Program-made: the position numbers and the translations under genes
Shown here: positions 43,612 through 52,545 of the stretch, piece after piece
Numbering within the stretch: position 1 is the first letter of the stretch
How the letters are laid out: every line of letters begins with the position of its first letter
The notes under the pieces: generated by a model
The model's database searches: none
Seen by the model: the letters and a program-made list of their open reading frames with translations, nothing else
What the model was told of the DNA's origin: nothing
Assembly: GCF_020297485.1 (NCBI RefSeq)
Contig: NZ_JAIWZC010000001.1
Span: forward strand, 4,836,001-4,900,000
DNA from: Enterocloster clostridioformis
GTDB lineage: Bacteria > Bacillota > Clostridia > Lachnospirales > Lachnospiraceae
Direction of reading: 5' to 3'
DNA: 64,000 nt

Positions 43612-46165
43612 GCTGGGCATATTGATTATCATGCTGGCATTGCTTTTGGCATCAGCCAGTACCATAGGGTTATACCCCTATATGAAGACAAAGGCGGAGA
43701 GCTACCACAACAGGAGTTCCGTCCGCCAGTTCGAGGAGAGCAGTAATTTTGGAAACCTGGCAACCCAGGTTATGAATTTCAGTTATGAAATCTGGCATCT
43801 GAAAATGCAGGAGGATACAGGGCGGCGCCTGACTTATGCCCAGACATTCCTGCCGGGGCTGGAGGAAAAAATCCGCCGGCAGGAACCGAAAGACGAAGCA
43901 GCGGTGCAGCTGGGGGATGGGGAAGATGGGGGGCAAGTCACAGTCTACGACAGTGAGAATCCCTATGACGTATACTATTACCAGTCCATGCAGCAGACCA
44001 TTGACAGAGCGGGAAGCGAATGGGAAAGCCTCTACAGGCAGTATTATTCCAGCCTGTCCTATGGGGTCCGTGAGCAGGATGGGACCTACGGACGCAGCAA
44101 TGTGACGGAGCCAAAGGCGTTTTTCCGGGAACCCCTGAAGGATGACGAGATTCAGTTTACTATAAGCTTTAATTCCAGCGGCATACTGAAGGTCCAGGAT
44201 ATAAAGGGAAAACGGGATGAGGATATCATGCGCCTCAAGGAGTCATTGACCAGGTTTGAATTCTACGATCCCCTGGAGGTAAGACTGGCCAAGGGCTACC
44301 GTTACAGCGGCGTGGAATTCCAGGGACCCAGGGACATGACAGTAGAGTTCCGGTGCAGTCCTTCCCAAATGTTCGGCTATACGGATGCCAGGTTTGACAG
44401 CGGAGTTCAGCAGCTTACCCTCCGGGATTACCGTTTCAGCAACGGCTATTTTGCCATAGGCGCATCTGTGCTGGGATTGCTGGCAGTGCTGGCCCTGGCT
44501 CTGCCGGCTGTGAAACGGTTTGAAATTGGAAAGAGCGGCCTGTGCAGGCTGTCATTTGAGCCATTGAGCTGTATCGGAGTGGCCTGGATGGGCGTTATGG
44601 GCGACGGAACCATACCCATGGCTCTGATTGCCTCTACCATGGACGGCAGCTTGAAGAGCGAACTTTTGAGAGCGGATTTTCTTCCCTGGTCCGCGGATGT
44701 GATGGCAGTGGTCATTAATCTGGCATTCTGGATGGTCAGCTACGGAATGTTTTACTGGGGAATTACCTGTTACAGGGCTATCTTTTCCCTGGGGCCCTGG
44801 CGCTATTTCAAAGAGCGCACATGGCTGGGACGTTTCCTGCGGTTCATTAAGCGTTGGGCGTTTAATGCCTTCAATGTTTTTAATGAGACTGACTGGGAGC
44901 GCCGTTCCACCAGGATTATAGGCAAAGCCATTATTGCGAACTTTGTCATACTGACCATTATCTCCTGTCTCTGGTTCTGGGGAATCGGAGCCCTGGTGAT
45001 TTACTCCCTGGTTCTGTTTTTCCTGTTGCAGAAATATTGGGGGCAGATGCAGCAAAAATATAATACGCTTCTGAAGGGTATCAATGAGATAGCAGAGGGA
45101 AACCTGGATGTGGAGATTCAGGAGGAGCTGGGAGTCTTTAACCCGTTTAAGGAACAGCTGAGCCGGATTCAGGAGGGCTTTAGGAAAGCAGTGGCCCAGG
45201 AGGTGAAAAGCGAGAGGACCAAGTCAGAATTGATTACCAATGTATCCCATGACTTAAAGACCCCTCTTACGGCGATTATCACTTATGTAAACCTGTTAAA
45301 ACAGGAGAACGTGACAGAGGAGGAGAGAAAGTCCTATATACGGGTACTGGACCAGAAGTCCATGCGGCTGAAGGTGCTCATAGAGGACCTGTTCGAGGTC
45401 AGCAAGGCCAGCAGCGGTACGGTCAGCCTTCACCTGGAGAACGTGGATATTGTGAGCCTCTTAAAGCAGGTGAGGTTTGAGCTGGCGGATAAGATTGACG
45501 CCAGCGGGATTGAGTTCCGTTACAATCTGCCAGAGGAGAGAATCCTTCTTCATCTGGACAGCCAGAAGACCTACCGGGTATTTGAAAACCTGCTGGTGAA
45601 TATAACAAAGTACGGAATGCCGGGCACACGGGCCTATATACAGGTGGTCAGGGAAGATGACGGCCATGTACTGATAACCATGCGCAACATATCAGCCAGA
45701 GAACTGGAGGTATCTCCGGAGGAGCTGACAGAACGGTTTGTCCGTGGGGATACATCCCGCAATACAGAGGGATCAGGACTGGGGCTTGCCATTGCCGGAA
45801 GCTTTGTGGAGGTTCAGGGCGGTACCATGAAGCTGGAAGTGGAGGATGATTTGTTCCGCGTATCCATCCGCTGGAAGACGGAAGAACCGGGCGGAGCCGG
45901 GCAGGAGCCCGGGAGGGAAGCGCGGGGAGTCTCGGAAGAACCGGGAGTGCCGGGGATGCCGGAAACGCCGGTAGCGGAAGGCGCGCCGGGAAAGACAGCC
46001 ATGGATACGGAGAAAGAGAATGCAGGAGAGACACATGGCCGGGAATCGGAAACAGACGGCGACATTGACATATCCACAGCCGCATTTGACATGGAAGGAG
46101 TTGTGTGGGGCGCTGAGGAGGCGGAGGAGAGTAAGAAGGACAGTAAGACGGATAGAGAAGAATAA
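43595..46165 (+). CDS. VanS-like membrane sensor histidine kinase with acidic C-terminal tail
   Basis: This protein of about 856 residues has a first membrane helix (LGILIIMLALLLASASTIGLYPYM), an external domain of about 240 residues, then several membrane segments (VLGLLAVLALALPAV, VVINLAFWMVSYGMFYWG, VILTIISCLWFWGIGALVIYSLVLFFLL), a HAMP-like region, HisKA (TNVSHDLKTPLTAIITYVNLL) and an ATPase domain (NLLVNITKYGMPG, RNTEGSGLGLAIA). The last about 90 residues are a proline/glycine/glutamate-rich tail with GAxE-type repeats. The start is uncertain: TTG 43595 or TTG 43583, both inside the regulator gene, with GGGGAG at 43577-43582. The many helices suggest a membrane or envelope signal. Confidence 0.9.
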   Translation: MKSSHRLGILIIMLALLLASASTIGLYPYMKTKAESYHNRSSVRQFEESSNFGNLATQVMNFSYEIWHLKMQEDTGRRLTYAQTFLPGLEEKIRRQEPKDEAAVQLGDGEDGGQVTVYDSENPYDVYYYQSMQQTIDRAGSEWESLYRQYYSSLSYGVREQDGTYGRSNVTEPKAFFREPLKDDEIQFTISFNSSGILKVQDIKGKRDEDIMRLKESLTRFEFYDPLEVRLAKGYRYSGVEFQGPRDMTVEFRCSPSQMFGYTDARFDSGVQQLTLRDYRFSNGYFAIGASVLGLLAVLALALPAVKRFEIGKSGLCRLSFEPLSCIGVAWMGVMGDGTIPMALIASTMDGSLKSELLRADFLPWSADVMAVVINLAFWMVSYGMFYWGITCYRAIFSLGPWRYFKERTWLGRFLRFIKRWAFNAFNVFNETDWERRSTRIIGKAIIANFVILTIISCLWFWGIGALVIYSLVLFFLLQKYWGQMQQKYNTLLKGINEIAEGNLDVEIQEELGVFNPFKEQLSRIQEGFRKAVAQEVKSERTKSELITNVSHDLKTPLTAIITYVNLLKQENVTEEERKSYIRVLDQKSMRLKVLIEDLFEVSKASSGTVSLHLENVDIVSLLKQVRFELADKIDASGIEFRYNLPEERILLHLDSQKTYRVFENLLVNITKYGMPGTRAYIQVVREDDGHVLITMRNISARELEVSPEELTERFVRGDTSRNTEGSGLGLAIAGSFVEVQGGTMKLEVEDDLFRVSIRWKTEEPGGAGQEPGREARGVSEEPGVPGMPETPVAEGAPGKTAMDTEKENAGETHGRESETDGDIDISTAAFDMEGVVWGAEEAEESKKDSKTDREE

Positions 46166-46186
46166 AAAAGATAGAAAAGAATGAAT

Positions 46187-46248
46187 AAAAAACACCTCAT
46201 GGGAATCCCTTTTACTAATATCACGGGCTGGCCTATGAGGTGTTTTTT
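46187..46248 (+). terminator. Long-loop hairpin terminator after the sensor kinase
   Basis: A perfect 14-base inverted repeat, AAAAAACACCTCAT at 46187-46200 and ATGAGGTGTTTTTT at 46235-46248, encloses a 34-base loop. A-run and T-run make it usable on either strand. It lies 21 bases after the kinase stop. Confidence 0.8.
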
Positions 46249-46461
46249 GAAGACTGCTGCACAGTTTTTCGGAAAAGAGTTGCTGCTCTATGGGGGTGTT
46301 GGGGGAGAGATGGACAAAGTGGCGCCTACAGAGCATATACAACCCATTCCATGTCGTCCTCCGGGCGTTCGGTTCCGGATATACGGGCGTTTTTTTCGCG
46401 CCGTCCGGCATCCAAAAAGTAGCCCTGGCCTTTTTTGAAGCAGTTGCCTCTGATTTTTGTT

Positions 46462-46627
46462 CTACCCTGCCGCTGATGTGAAGAAGAGTGGCAATCTGTT
46501 GGGATGTCAGGCAATCGTGTTCTACCAGCAAATCCCAAATCCGTTTTTGACGTGCGGTTATGGTATCCTCCTGAAATGCAGCAAAACAGCGGATGCAGGG
46601 GCAAGCCTGCGGTCCGCTGTTTTGCAT
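46462..46627 (-). pseudogene. Possible helix-turn-helix regulator fragment
   Basis: On the minus strand TARQKRIWDLLVEHDCLTSQQIATLLHIS reads like the first winged helix of a BglG/HTH_11-type regulator; after it the frame becomes nonsense. The first 20 codons lie within the large hairpin at 46581-46625. No other domain can be found, so it is at most a remnant. Confidence 0.3.
46581..46625. repeat. Large inverted repeat downstream of the hydrogenase operon
   Basis: GCAAAACAGCGGA (46581-46593) pairs perfectly with TCCGCTGTTTTGC (46613-46625), and an inner GCAGG/CCTGC extends the stem. On the minus strand it lies 74 bases beyond the hydA stop and could end that transcript, although the following T-run is short. 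Confidence 0.6.
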
Positions 46628-46698
46628 ATATGTACATTGCTTGCAAAAACCGTTGAATATCTGTTTTTACGGAATACACATTGATTATGGTGTAGCGA

Positions 46699-48444
46699 TT
46701 AGTGCTGGTTAATGCTCCTCTTTACATAGGTGGTGTGGAGCAGGTGGTGGGCTTTTTCGCTTCCGGGCTCTCCCAGGTAAGTAGCGTAGAGCTCCTTGAT
46801 AGCAGGATTCTCATGGGACTTACGGATTGGGTTGGCTGTATCTATATCGTAGAGCACCTTTGCGCGCAGGCCGCGGATATCCGTGGTGTTGCGTACGTAT
46901 CCGGGCTGCTGGGGCTGACCGCCGCCGTTTACGCAGCCGCCGGGGCATCCCATGATTTCGATGAAGTGATAGTTGGCTTCTCCGGATTTCACCTTATTTA
47001 ACAGCTCCCTGGCATTGCCCAGGCCGGAGGCCACCGCAATCTTTACCTCCATGCCTGCCACATTGTAGGTGGCTTCCTTGATTCCCTTTGTGCCGCGGAC
47101 TTCTGTGAAGTCCGGCTTAGGCAGCTCTTCGCCGGTCAGGGTTTCCACGGCAGTTCTCAGGGCTGCTTCCATTACGCCGCCTGTAGCGCCGAAGATAACG
47201 GCTGCGCCGGTTCCAAGGCCCAGAGGCGCGTCAAACTCTTCGTCCGGCAGGTCTAAGAACCGGATGCCTGCCTTCTTGATCATGCGGGCCAGCTCTCTGG
47301 TGGTGATGGAGATGTCCACATCCGGCATTCCATTTGCATCCTCGTCCTCACGGCCAATCTCAAACTTTTTGGCGGTACACGGCATTACACTGACACTTAC
47401 GATGTCTTTTGGATCAATGCCTGCCTTCTCGGCATAGTAGGACTTGGCGATAGCGCCAAACATCTGCTGAGGAGATTTACAGGACGACAGGTTCTCTGTC
47501 ATGTCCGGGAAATAGTGCTCGCAGTATTTAACCCAGCCGGGTGAGCAGGAGGTGATGAGAGGCAGTACGCCTCCGTTCTGTACCCGGTCAATGAATTCGT
47601 GCGCTTCCTCCATGATGGTGAGGTCTGCGGAGAAATTGGTATCAAATACCTTGTCAAAGCCCAGACGGCGCAGAGCTGCGGCCATCTTGCCTTCCACATC
47701 TGTGCCGATAGGCAGACCGAATTCCTCGCCCAGTCCCGCGCGTACAGCGGGAGCTGTCTGAACGATTACATGCTTCTTCGGGTCCGCAATGGCAGCGAAT
47801 ACGTCTGCTGTATAATCCTTCTCGGTCAATGCTCCGGTTGGACATACCGCGATACATTGTCCGCAGGATACACAGGAGGTTTCTCCCAGACCCATCTCAA
47901 AGGCAGAGCCAATGGAGGTAGAGAAACCACGGTTGTTGGCTCCGATGACGCCGATGCCCTGTACATTTTCACAGACTGCCACACAGCGGCGGCAGAGGAT
48001 ACATTTGCTGTTGTCACGGATCATGTGGGCGGCAGAGGTATCAATCTCGGACGGGGTAATCTCGCCGTCGTAATATCCTTCGTCGTCCACGCCCAGCTCG
48101 TGGGCCAGCTCCTGAAGCTCGCAGTGTCCGCTGCGGACACAGGACAGACAGGAACGGTTGTGGTTGGATAACAGGAGCTGTAATGTCTTCTTCCTGGAAT
48201 CCAGTACCTTAGGTGTATTGGTATATACCTCCATGCCCTCCTCGGCGGGATAGACACAGGAAGTTACCAGTTTTCCATTTTTTAATTCTACTATACAGAT
48301 ACGGCAGGCACCGATCTCATTGATTTCCTTTAAGAAACACAGAGTAGGAATCTCGATATGTGCCAGTCTTGCTGCCTCCAGGATTGTGGAACCCTTGGGA
48401 GCGGTGACTGCAATGCCGTTGATTTTAAGATTAATTGTCTCCAT
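46699..48444 (-). CDS. hydA: [FeFe]-hydrogenase catalytic subunit (HydA/HndD)
   Basis: This 581-residue protein has an N-terminal [2Fe-2S] plant-ferredoxin domain (Cys36, 47, 50, 63), a His-ligated [4Fe-4S] region (CLSCVRSGHCELQ), two [4Fe-4S] motifs (CILCRRCVAVCENV, CVSCGQCIAVCPTGAL) and the H-cluster: L1 TSCSPGW, L2 MPCTAKKFE, L3 EIMGCPGGCVNGGGQP, followed by the small-subunit-like tail. It catalyses H2 evolution or uptake in a complex with the flavoprotein encoded upstream, taking electrons from NAD(P)H and ferredoxin. L1 has serine in place of the second cysteine seen in CpI-type enzymes, a variant also found in multimeric clostridial hydrogenases. GGGAGGGAA precedes the start. Confidence 0.95.
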   Translation of the reverse strand: METINLKINGIAVTAPKGSTILEAARLAHIEIPTLCFLKEINEIGACRICIVELKNGKLVTSCVYPAEEGMEVYTNTPKVLDSRKKTLQLLLSNHNRSCLSCVRSGHCELQELAHELGVDDEGYYDGEITPSEIDTSAAHMIRDNSKCILCRRCVAVCENVQGIGVIGANNRGFSTSIGSAFEMGLGETSCVSCGQCIAVCPTGALTEKDYTADVFAAIADPKKHVIVQTAPAVRAGLGEEFGLPIGTDVEGKMAAALRRLGFDKVFDTNFSADLTIMEEAHEFIDRVQNGGVLPLITSCSPGWVKYCEHYFPDMTENLSSCKSPQQMFGAIAKSYYAEKAGIDPKDIVSVSVMPCTAKKFEIGREDEDANGMPDVDISITTRELARMIKKAGIRFLDLPDEEFDAPLGLGTGAAVIFGATGGVMEAALRTAVETLTGEELPKPDFTEVRGTKGIKEATYNVAGMEVKIAVASGLGNARELLNKVKSGEANYHFIEIMGCPGGCVNGGGQPQQPGYVRNTTDIRGLRAKVLYDIDTANPIRKSHENPAIKELYATYLGEPGSEKAHHLLHTTYVKRSINQH

Positions 48445-48462
48445 CGTATATTCCCTCCCTCA

Positions 48463-50253
48463 TTATTTCTTGTAGATAGCGCCGAATTTACATTTTTCCA
48501 TACAAGCGCCGCATTTGATACACTTGTTCTGGTCAATGACATGTGGATTCTTGACAGAGCCCACGATTGCTCCGGCAGGACAGTTGCGGGCACACAGCGT
48601 ACATCCGCGGCATTTGTCACGGTCGATGTTGAAGGAGAGAAGCGCCTTACATACACCAGCCGGACAGCGTTTTTCCTTGATGTGTGCCTCGTACTCATCG
48701 CGGAAGAAATGAAGGGTGGAGAGTACAGGGTTGGGAGCTGTCTGGCCCAGGCCGCACAGTGAGTTGGCCTTTACATAGTGACAGAGCTCCTCTAACTTAT
48801 CCAGGTCTTCCATTACGGCCTGGCCCTTTGTAATCTTGGTCAGGATTTCCACCATACGCTTGGTGCCGATACGGCATGCGGTACATTTGCCGCAGGACTC
48901 CTCCACGGTGAATTCCAGGAAGAATTTGGCGATATCCACCATACAGTCATCTTCGTCCATGACAATCAGACCGCCGGAACCCATCATGGAACCAATGGAA
49001 ATCAGGTTATCGTAATCAATGGGAATATCAAAATGCTTGGCAGGGATACATCCGCCGGAAGGTCCGCCGGTCTGAGCTGCCTTGAATTTTTTTCCGTTTG
49101 GAATGCCGCCGCCGATTTCTTCGATGACGGTGCGCAGGGTGGTACCCATGGGAACCTCCACCAGACCGGTGTTGTTAATCTTGCCGCCCAGTGCGAATAC
49201 CTTGGTTCCTTTGGACTTCTCAGTACCCATGGAAGCAAACCACTCAGGACCGTTCAGGATAATCTGAGGTATATTTGCATAGGTCTCTACGTTGTTTAAG
49301 ATACTTGGCTTTCCGAACAGACCCTTCTGTGCGGGGAATGGAGGCCTTGGCCTCGGCTCGCCGCGCTTGCCCTCAATGGAGGTCATAAGGGCGGTTTCCT
49401 CGCCGCAGACAAATGCTCCGGCGCCCAGACGCAGATCGATGTCAAAATCAAATCCGGTTCCGAAGATGTTCTTGCCTAAGAGTTCCATCTCACGGGCCTG
49501 CTCAATGGCTATTTTCAGACGTTCCACAGCGATGGGATACTCGGCACGGACGTAAATATAGCCCTGATTGGATCCGATTGCGTAACCGGCAATAGCCATT
49601 GCCTCCAGAATGGCATGGGGGTCGCCTTCCAGCACGGAACGGTCCATGAATGCGCCGGGGTCACCCTCGTCGGCGTTGCAGCATACATATTTCTGGTCAG
49701 CGTCGTTCTGCTTACAGAGCTTCCACTTAAGACCGGTTGGGAAACCGGCGCCGCCGCGGCCTCTCAGTCCGGCATCCAGCAGAGTCTGGATTACATCGTC
49801 CGGAGTCATCTCCGTGAGCACCTTGCCCAGAGCCTGGTATCCGCCTGTACCTATGTATTCCTCGATGTTTTCGGGATTGATGACACCGCAGTTGCGCAGG
49901 GCGATACGGTGCTGTTTCTTATAAAAGTCAGTGTCAATCAGCGCCTTGATGCCGCCGGTTGGGCTTACGGTCTCCTGATACAGAAGACGTGTCACCACAC
50001 GGCCCTTTAACAGGTGCTCGGAAACAATCTCGGAAATGTCGTTTACCTGCACCATGGAGTAGAAGGTGGCATCGGGATATACAATCATGATAGGACCTAA
50101 GGCGCAGAGTCCGTGGCATCCTGTCTCTACAACAGCCACTTCCTCTTCCAGTCCCTGACGTTTGATTTCATATTTTAAAGCTTCCATAATCTTCGGGCTG
50201 CCGGAAGAAGTACATCCGGTACCACCGCAGACTAATACGTGTGAACGATACAT
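48463..50253 (-). CDS. hydB: Hydrogenase NADH-binding flavoprotein subunit (HydB/HndC, NuoF-like)
   Basis: This 596-residue protein has an N-terminal thioredoxin-like [2Fe-2S] domain (Cys9, 14, 46, 50), a NuoF core with the FMN/NADH motif LRGRGGAGFPTGLKW and NADEGDPGAFMDR, a [4Fe-4S] site (ESCGKCTACRIG and NSLCGLG), and two C-terminal [4Fe-4S] motifs (CRGCTLCARNCPAGAI, CIKCGACMEKCKFGAI). It carries electrons between NAD(P)H, ferredoxin and the hydrogenase subunit and is the proposed bifurcation site in such complexes. It lies 18 bases before hydA and 14 bases after the small ferredoxin gene on the same strand. Confidence 0.95.
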   Translation of the reverse strand: MYRSHVLVCGGTGCTSSGSPKIMEALKYEIKRQGLEEEVAVVETGCHGLCALGPIMIVYPDATFYSMVQVNDISEIVSEHLLKGRVVTRLLYQETVSPTGGIKALIDTDFYKKQHRIALRNCGVINPENIEEYIGTGGYQALGKVLTEMTPDDVIQTLLDAGLRGRGGAGFPTGLKWKLCKQNDADQKYVCCNADEGDPGAFMDRSVLEGDPHAILEAMAIAGYAIGSNQGYIYVRAEYPIAVERLKIAIEQAREMELLGKNIFGTGFDFDIDLRLGAGAFVCGEETALMTSIEGKRGEPRPRPPFPAQKGLFGKPSILNNVETYANIPQIILNGPEWFASMGTEKSKGTKVFALGGKINNTGLVEVPMGTTLRTVIEEIGGGIPNGKKFKAAQTGGPSGGCIPAKHFDIPIDYDNLISIGSMMGSGGLIVMDEDDCMVDIAKFFLEFTVEESCGKCTACRIGTKRMVEILTKITKGQAVMEDLDKLEELCHYVKANSLCGLGQTAPNPVLSTLHFFRDEYEAHIKEKRCPAGVCKALLSFNIDRDKCRGCTLCARNCPAGAIVGSVKNPHVIDQNKCIKCGACMEKCKFGAIYKK

Positions 50254-50267
50254 CGTACTTTCCTCCT

Positions 50268-50645
50268 TTATTTGAGACCTTCAGCGCCCATGGTGTATTT
50301 CTCCACGGGATGGCCGCCAACCAGGTGGCGCTCAACCACTTCCAGGGCTTTGTCGGCGTTCATTTTCACATAAGTAATCTTATCCTTGCCAGGCTCCATG
50401 ACTTCCACAATGGGTTCATACTGGCATAAGCCGATACAGCCTGTCTGGGTAACGGAAATTTTATTGGTAAGTCCTCTTTTCTGGACTTCGTCAGCAAGTG
50501 TATTCAGAACCGGCCTGGCGCCGGCAGCGATACCGCAGGTAGCCATACCTACAACCACACGGATATGATCGTGGTCTTCGGCACGCATATTGACCTGGCT
50601 CTGCATCTTTTCTCTGATTGCCTGTAATTCAGCAAGAGTTTTCAT
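50268..50645 (-). CDS. Thioredoxin-like [2Fe-2S] ferredoxin (HndB-like hydrogenase subunit)
   Basis: This 125-residue protein has the thioredoxin-like ferredoxin fold with cysteines in GMATCGIAAGA and TGCIGLCQYEP, as in HndB of NADP-reducing hydrogenases. It is a likely electron-carrying subunit of the hydrogenase complex. It lies immediately after the duplicated 56-base repeat and 14 bases before hydB. AGGAGGT precedes the start. Confidence 0.92.
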   Translation of the reverse strand: MKTLAELQAIREKMQSQVNMRAEDHDHIRVVVGMATCGIAAGARPVLNTLADEVQKRGLTNKISVTQTGCIGLCQYEPIVEVMEPGKDKITYVKMNADKALEVVERHLVGGHPVEKYTMGAEGLK

Positions 50646-50659
50646 GTGCGATTAACCTC

Positions 50660-50715
50660 CTCGTTATGAGCACTTGGCGGCCGTCTTTTGGCCGCTTACG
50701 TGCGATACATGTCAT
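50660..50715. repeat. 56-base direct repeat, copy 1, inside the hydrogenase operon
   Basis: This 56-base block is identical to 50755-50810. Each copy contains the hairpin GCGGCC-N7-GGCCGC. Between the copies is an inverted repeat CTCCGCT (50716-50722) / AGCGGAG (50745-50751). The whole 186-base gap between two operon genes is therefore structured and non-coding. Confidence 0.92.
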
Positions 50716-50754
50716 CTCCGCTTGGTGAGGTGTTTCACGAACCTAGCGGAGTGG

Positions 50755-50810
50755 CTCGTTATGAGCACTTGGCGGCCGTCTTTTGGCCGCTTACGTGCGA
50801 TACATGTCAT
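50755..50810. repeat. 56-base direct repeat, copy 2, inside the hydrogenase operon
   Basis: Second identical copy of the block at 50660-50715, start-to-start distance 95 bases. On the coding (minus) strand this is the first copy transcribed after the ATPase gene at 50832-51389. Confidence 0.92.
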
Positions 50811-50831
50811 GTTTGGTTTGACGATACCCCA

Positions 50832-51389
50832 TTAAATCAGGGCACCTCCGTCAGTTTCCTGTTGATTCTCTTTCAGATATTCCATTATGTAAGCGGACAC
50901 TTCGGGGGTGTTGAGCGGGATTCCTCCCAGAATCTCCCTCATTTCCCTGGTATCCAGGGTGAATGATGCATCGTTGTATGTATAGGTATAAAGAAAATCC
51001 GTATCTGGATGGTACACAATCAAGTTGTGTATGGTGGCGTTCATGTCGCCCAAAGGCATCCTGTCGATATGGGACAGTCCAAAGACTGCTGTTACGGTGG
51101 TTCCCTTACCTGGTTCCGACTCAATATGGAAGCTGCCGCCGGTGCTTTCCGCGGCATATTTGAAAAATGGAATCCCAAGCCCTACCTTCCTGGTGGTCCT
51201 GGTGGTAAAGAAAGGGTCCGTTACATGGGCTGTCTGTTCAGGCGTCATCCCGCATCCGTTGTCGGCTATGACAATGGTCAGCTTGTCAGCGCTTGTATCA
51301 GCGGTCACCAGGATGGTCACAAGCGAGGCGCCTGCCCGGGTGGAATTCTCCGATACATCCAATACATTCAGGGAAATCTCTGTCATCAT
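50832..51389 (-). CDS. GHKL ATPase-domain protein of the hydrogenase operon
   Basis: This 185-residue protein has a single histidine-kinase-type ATPase domain (LDVSENSTRAGAS, IVIADNGCGMTPEQ, DPFFTTRTTRKVGLGIPFFKYAAESTGG) with no phospho-acceptor histidine domain, then a C-terminal extension of about 70 residues without recognised motif. Such proteins occur between hydC and hydB in clostridial hydrogenase operons; their role (regulator or kinase-like partner of the divergent sensory cluster) is unproven. It starts 4 bases after hydC. Confidence 0.88.
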   Translation of the reverse strand: MMTEISLNVLDVSENSTRAGASLVTILVTADTSADKLTIVIADNGCGMTPEQTAHVTDPFFTTRTTRKVGLGIPFFKYAAESTGGSFHIESEPGKGTTVTAVFGLSHIDRMPLGDMNATIHNLIVYHPDTDFLYTYTYNDASFTLDTREMREILGGIPLNTPEVSAYIMEYLKENQQETDGGALI

Positions 51390-51393
51390 AGGC

Positions 51394-51888
51394 TTAGTTG
51401 TACTTGGCTAAAATGCCTGGTATGTCATCGACAGTAAGCCTTCCGTATACCTCGCCGTTAATCATCATGACGGGCGCAAGTCCGCAGGCGCCAACGCATC
51501 GGCAGGAGTCCAGGGAGAATTTGCCATCTGCTGTGCACTCACCATTGGTGATGCCCAGCAATTCTTCCAGTTTCCTGAAGATTTCACCGGAACCTTTTAC
51601 GTAACATGCGGTACCGAGACAGACAGATATCTTGTACTTACCCTTTGGCTGTAACGCGAACTGGGCATAAAATGTGGATACTCCGTAGATTTTTTCCAGC
51701 GGAATACCCATTTCATCAGATATCATGGTCTGCACTTCGATAGGAAGATAACCATAAATTTCCTGGGCCTTCTGCATAACCGGCATCAGCGCGCCCGGCT
51801 GGTCACCCAGCTCGGCAATCGCTGATTTCAGCGCTGCTTCCTGCTCAGGCGTCCCCATAAAGGGAACAGTTTGTTTTTTGCAAGCCAT
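51394..51888 (-). CDS. hydC: Hydrogenase [2Fe-2S] subunit (HydC/HndA, NuoE-like)
   Basis: This 164-residue NuoE homologue has the four cluster cysteines in CLGTACYVKG and CRCVGACGLAP and the family opening VMQKAQEIYGYLP, YGVSTFYAQF. It passes electrons in the trimeric hydrogenase. It is the promoter-proximal gene of the operon. GAGGAGGT is upstream. Confidence 0.95.
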   Translation of the reverse strand: MACKKQTVPFMGTPEQEAALKSAIAELGDQPGALMPVMQKAQEIYGYLPIEVQTMISDEMGIPLEKIYGVSTFYAQFALQPKGKYKISVCLGTACYVKGSGEIFRKLEELLGITNGECTADGKFSLDSCRCVGACGLAPVMMINGEVYGRLTVDDIPGILAKYN

Positions 51889-51912
51889 CTTTTATTACCT
51901 CCTCACTAGTTG

Positions 51913-51928
51913 TACATTGTGCAATGTA
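51913..51928. promoter_or_regulatory. Palindrome in the leader of the hydrogenase operon
   Basis: TACATTGTGCAATGTA has perfect seven-base arms around TG and lies 24 bases upstream of the hydC start, in the divergent region shared with the sensory cluster. It does not match the Rex consensus. It may be the operator through which the divergent cluster acts; this is inference. Confidence 0.5.
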
Positions 51929-52040
51929 TCAATATTTTATCACGTATAGAAAAAAAAATCTACCATTAGTGTGAAATTTCTAACGATAAAAAACATGTAA
52001 AAAAACGGAATTATATTGAAAACACACAAAATGGATGGTA

Positions 52041-52049
52041 TGCTATAAT
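52041..52049 (+). promoter_or_regulatory. Extended -10 promoter of the sensory hydrogenase cluster
   Basis: TGCTATAAT (TG one base before a perfect TATAAT at 52044-52049) lies about 50 bases before ATG 52102. No good -35 is seen 16-18 bases upstream, as is usual for extended -10 promoters. Confidence 0.5.
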
Positions 52050-52101
52050 GTACGGAAATGTGTACAATTGACAAGTAATGATAGTGAGGAGAGACAAGGG
52101 T

Positions 52102-52449
52102 ATGACGGTTAAGGATGTAAGAGATGTATTAGGGGCCAGGGTACTGGCAGGAGAAGAGTTCCTGGATCGGGAGGTAAAGTCGGCCTGCGGTTCGGATATG
52201 ATGAGCGATGTACTGGCATTTTCCAAAGACCACTCCGTACTTCTGACAGGTCTGTGCAATCCGCAGGTTATCCGGACAGCGGAGATGTTAGATATTGTCT
52301 GTATCATTTTTGTTAGGGGGAAGAAACCGGATGAATCCATGTTGGAGATGGCCAGGGACCGGGGCCTTGTAGTCATGGAAACGGGCCACCGCATGTTCTC
52401 TGCCTGCGGTATGCTGTACCAGGCCGGGCTGCACGGCGGGGCTATCTGA
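52102..52449 (+). CDS. DRTGG-domain protein
   Basis: This 115-residue protein is a single DRTGG domain (MTVKDVRDVLGARVLAGEEFLDREVKSACGSDMMSDVLAF, LLTGLCNPQVIRTAEMLDIVCIIFVRGKKPDE). DRTGG domains are associated with phosphotransacetylase and nucleotide-binding CBS proteins and are thought to bind a nucleotide or metabolite. It is the first gene of the cluster divergent from the hydrogenase operon. ATG 52102 follows AAGGG; the ATG at 52078 is too far from it. Confidence 0.85.
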   Translation: MTVKDVRDVLGARVLAGEEFLDREVKSACGSDMMSDVLAFSKDHSVLLTGLCNPQVIRTAEMLDIVCIIFVRGKKPDESMLEMARDRGLVVMETGHRMFSACGMLYQAGLHGGAI

Positions 52450-52545
52450 TGCTCCCGGCGTCTGACTTTAGTGTGTCCCGGAATGGCTTAGGTTGTTCCG
52501 GCTGATACCGGGAGAAAATATATATAATAATGAAGGGAACCAATT

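Noticed and set aside
50660..50810. CRISPR-like direct repeats
   Set aside because: There are only two copies of 56 bases, separated by a 39-base palindromic spacer, with no cas genes; a CRISPR array is not supported.
51913..51928. Rex operator
   Set aside because: The palindrome has neither the TTGTGAA half-sites nor the spacing of the Rex consensus.
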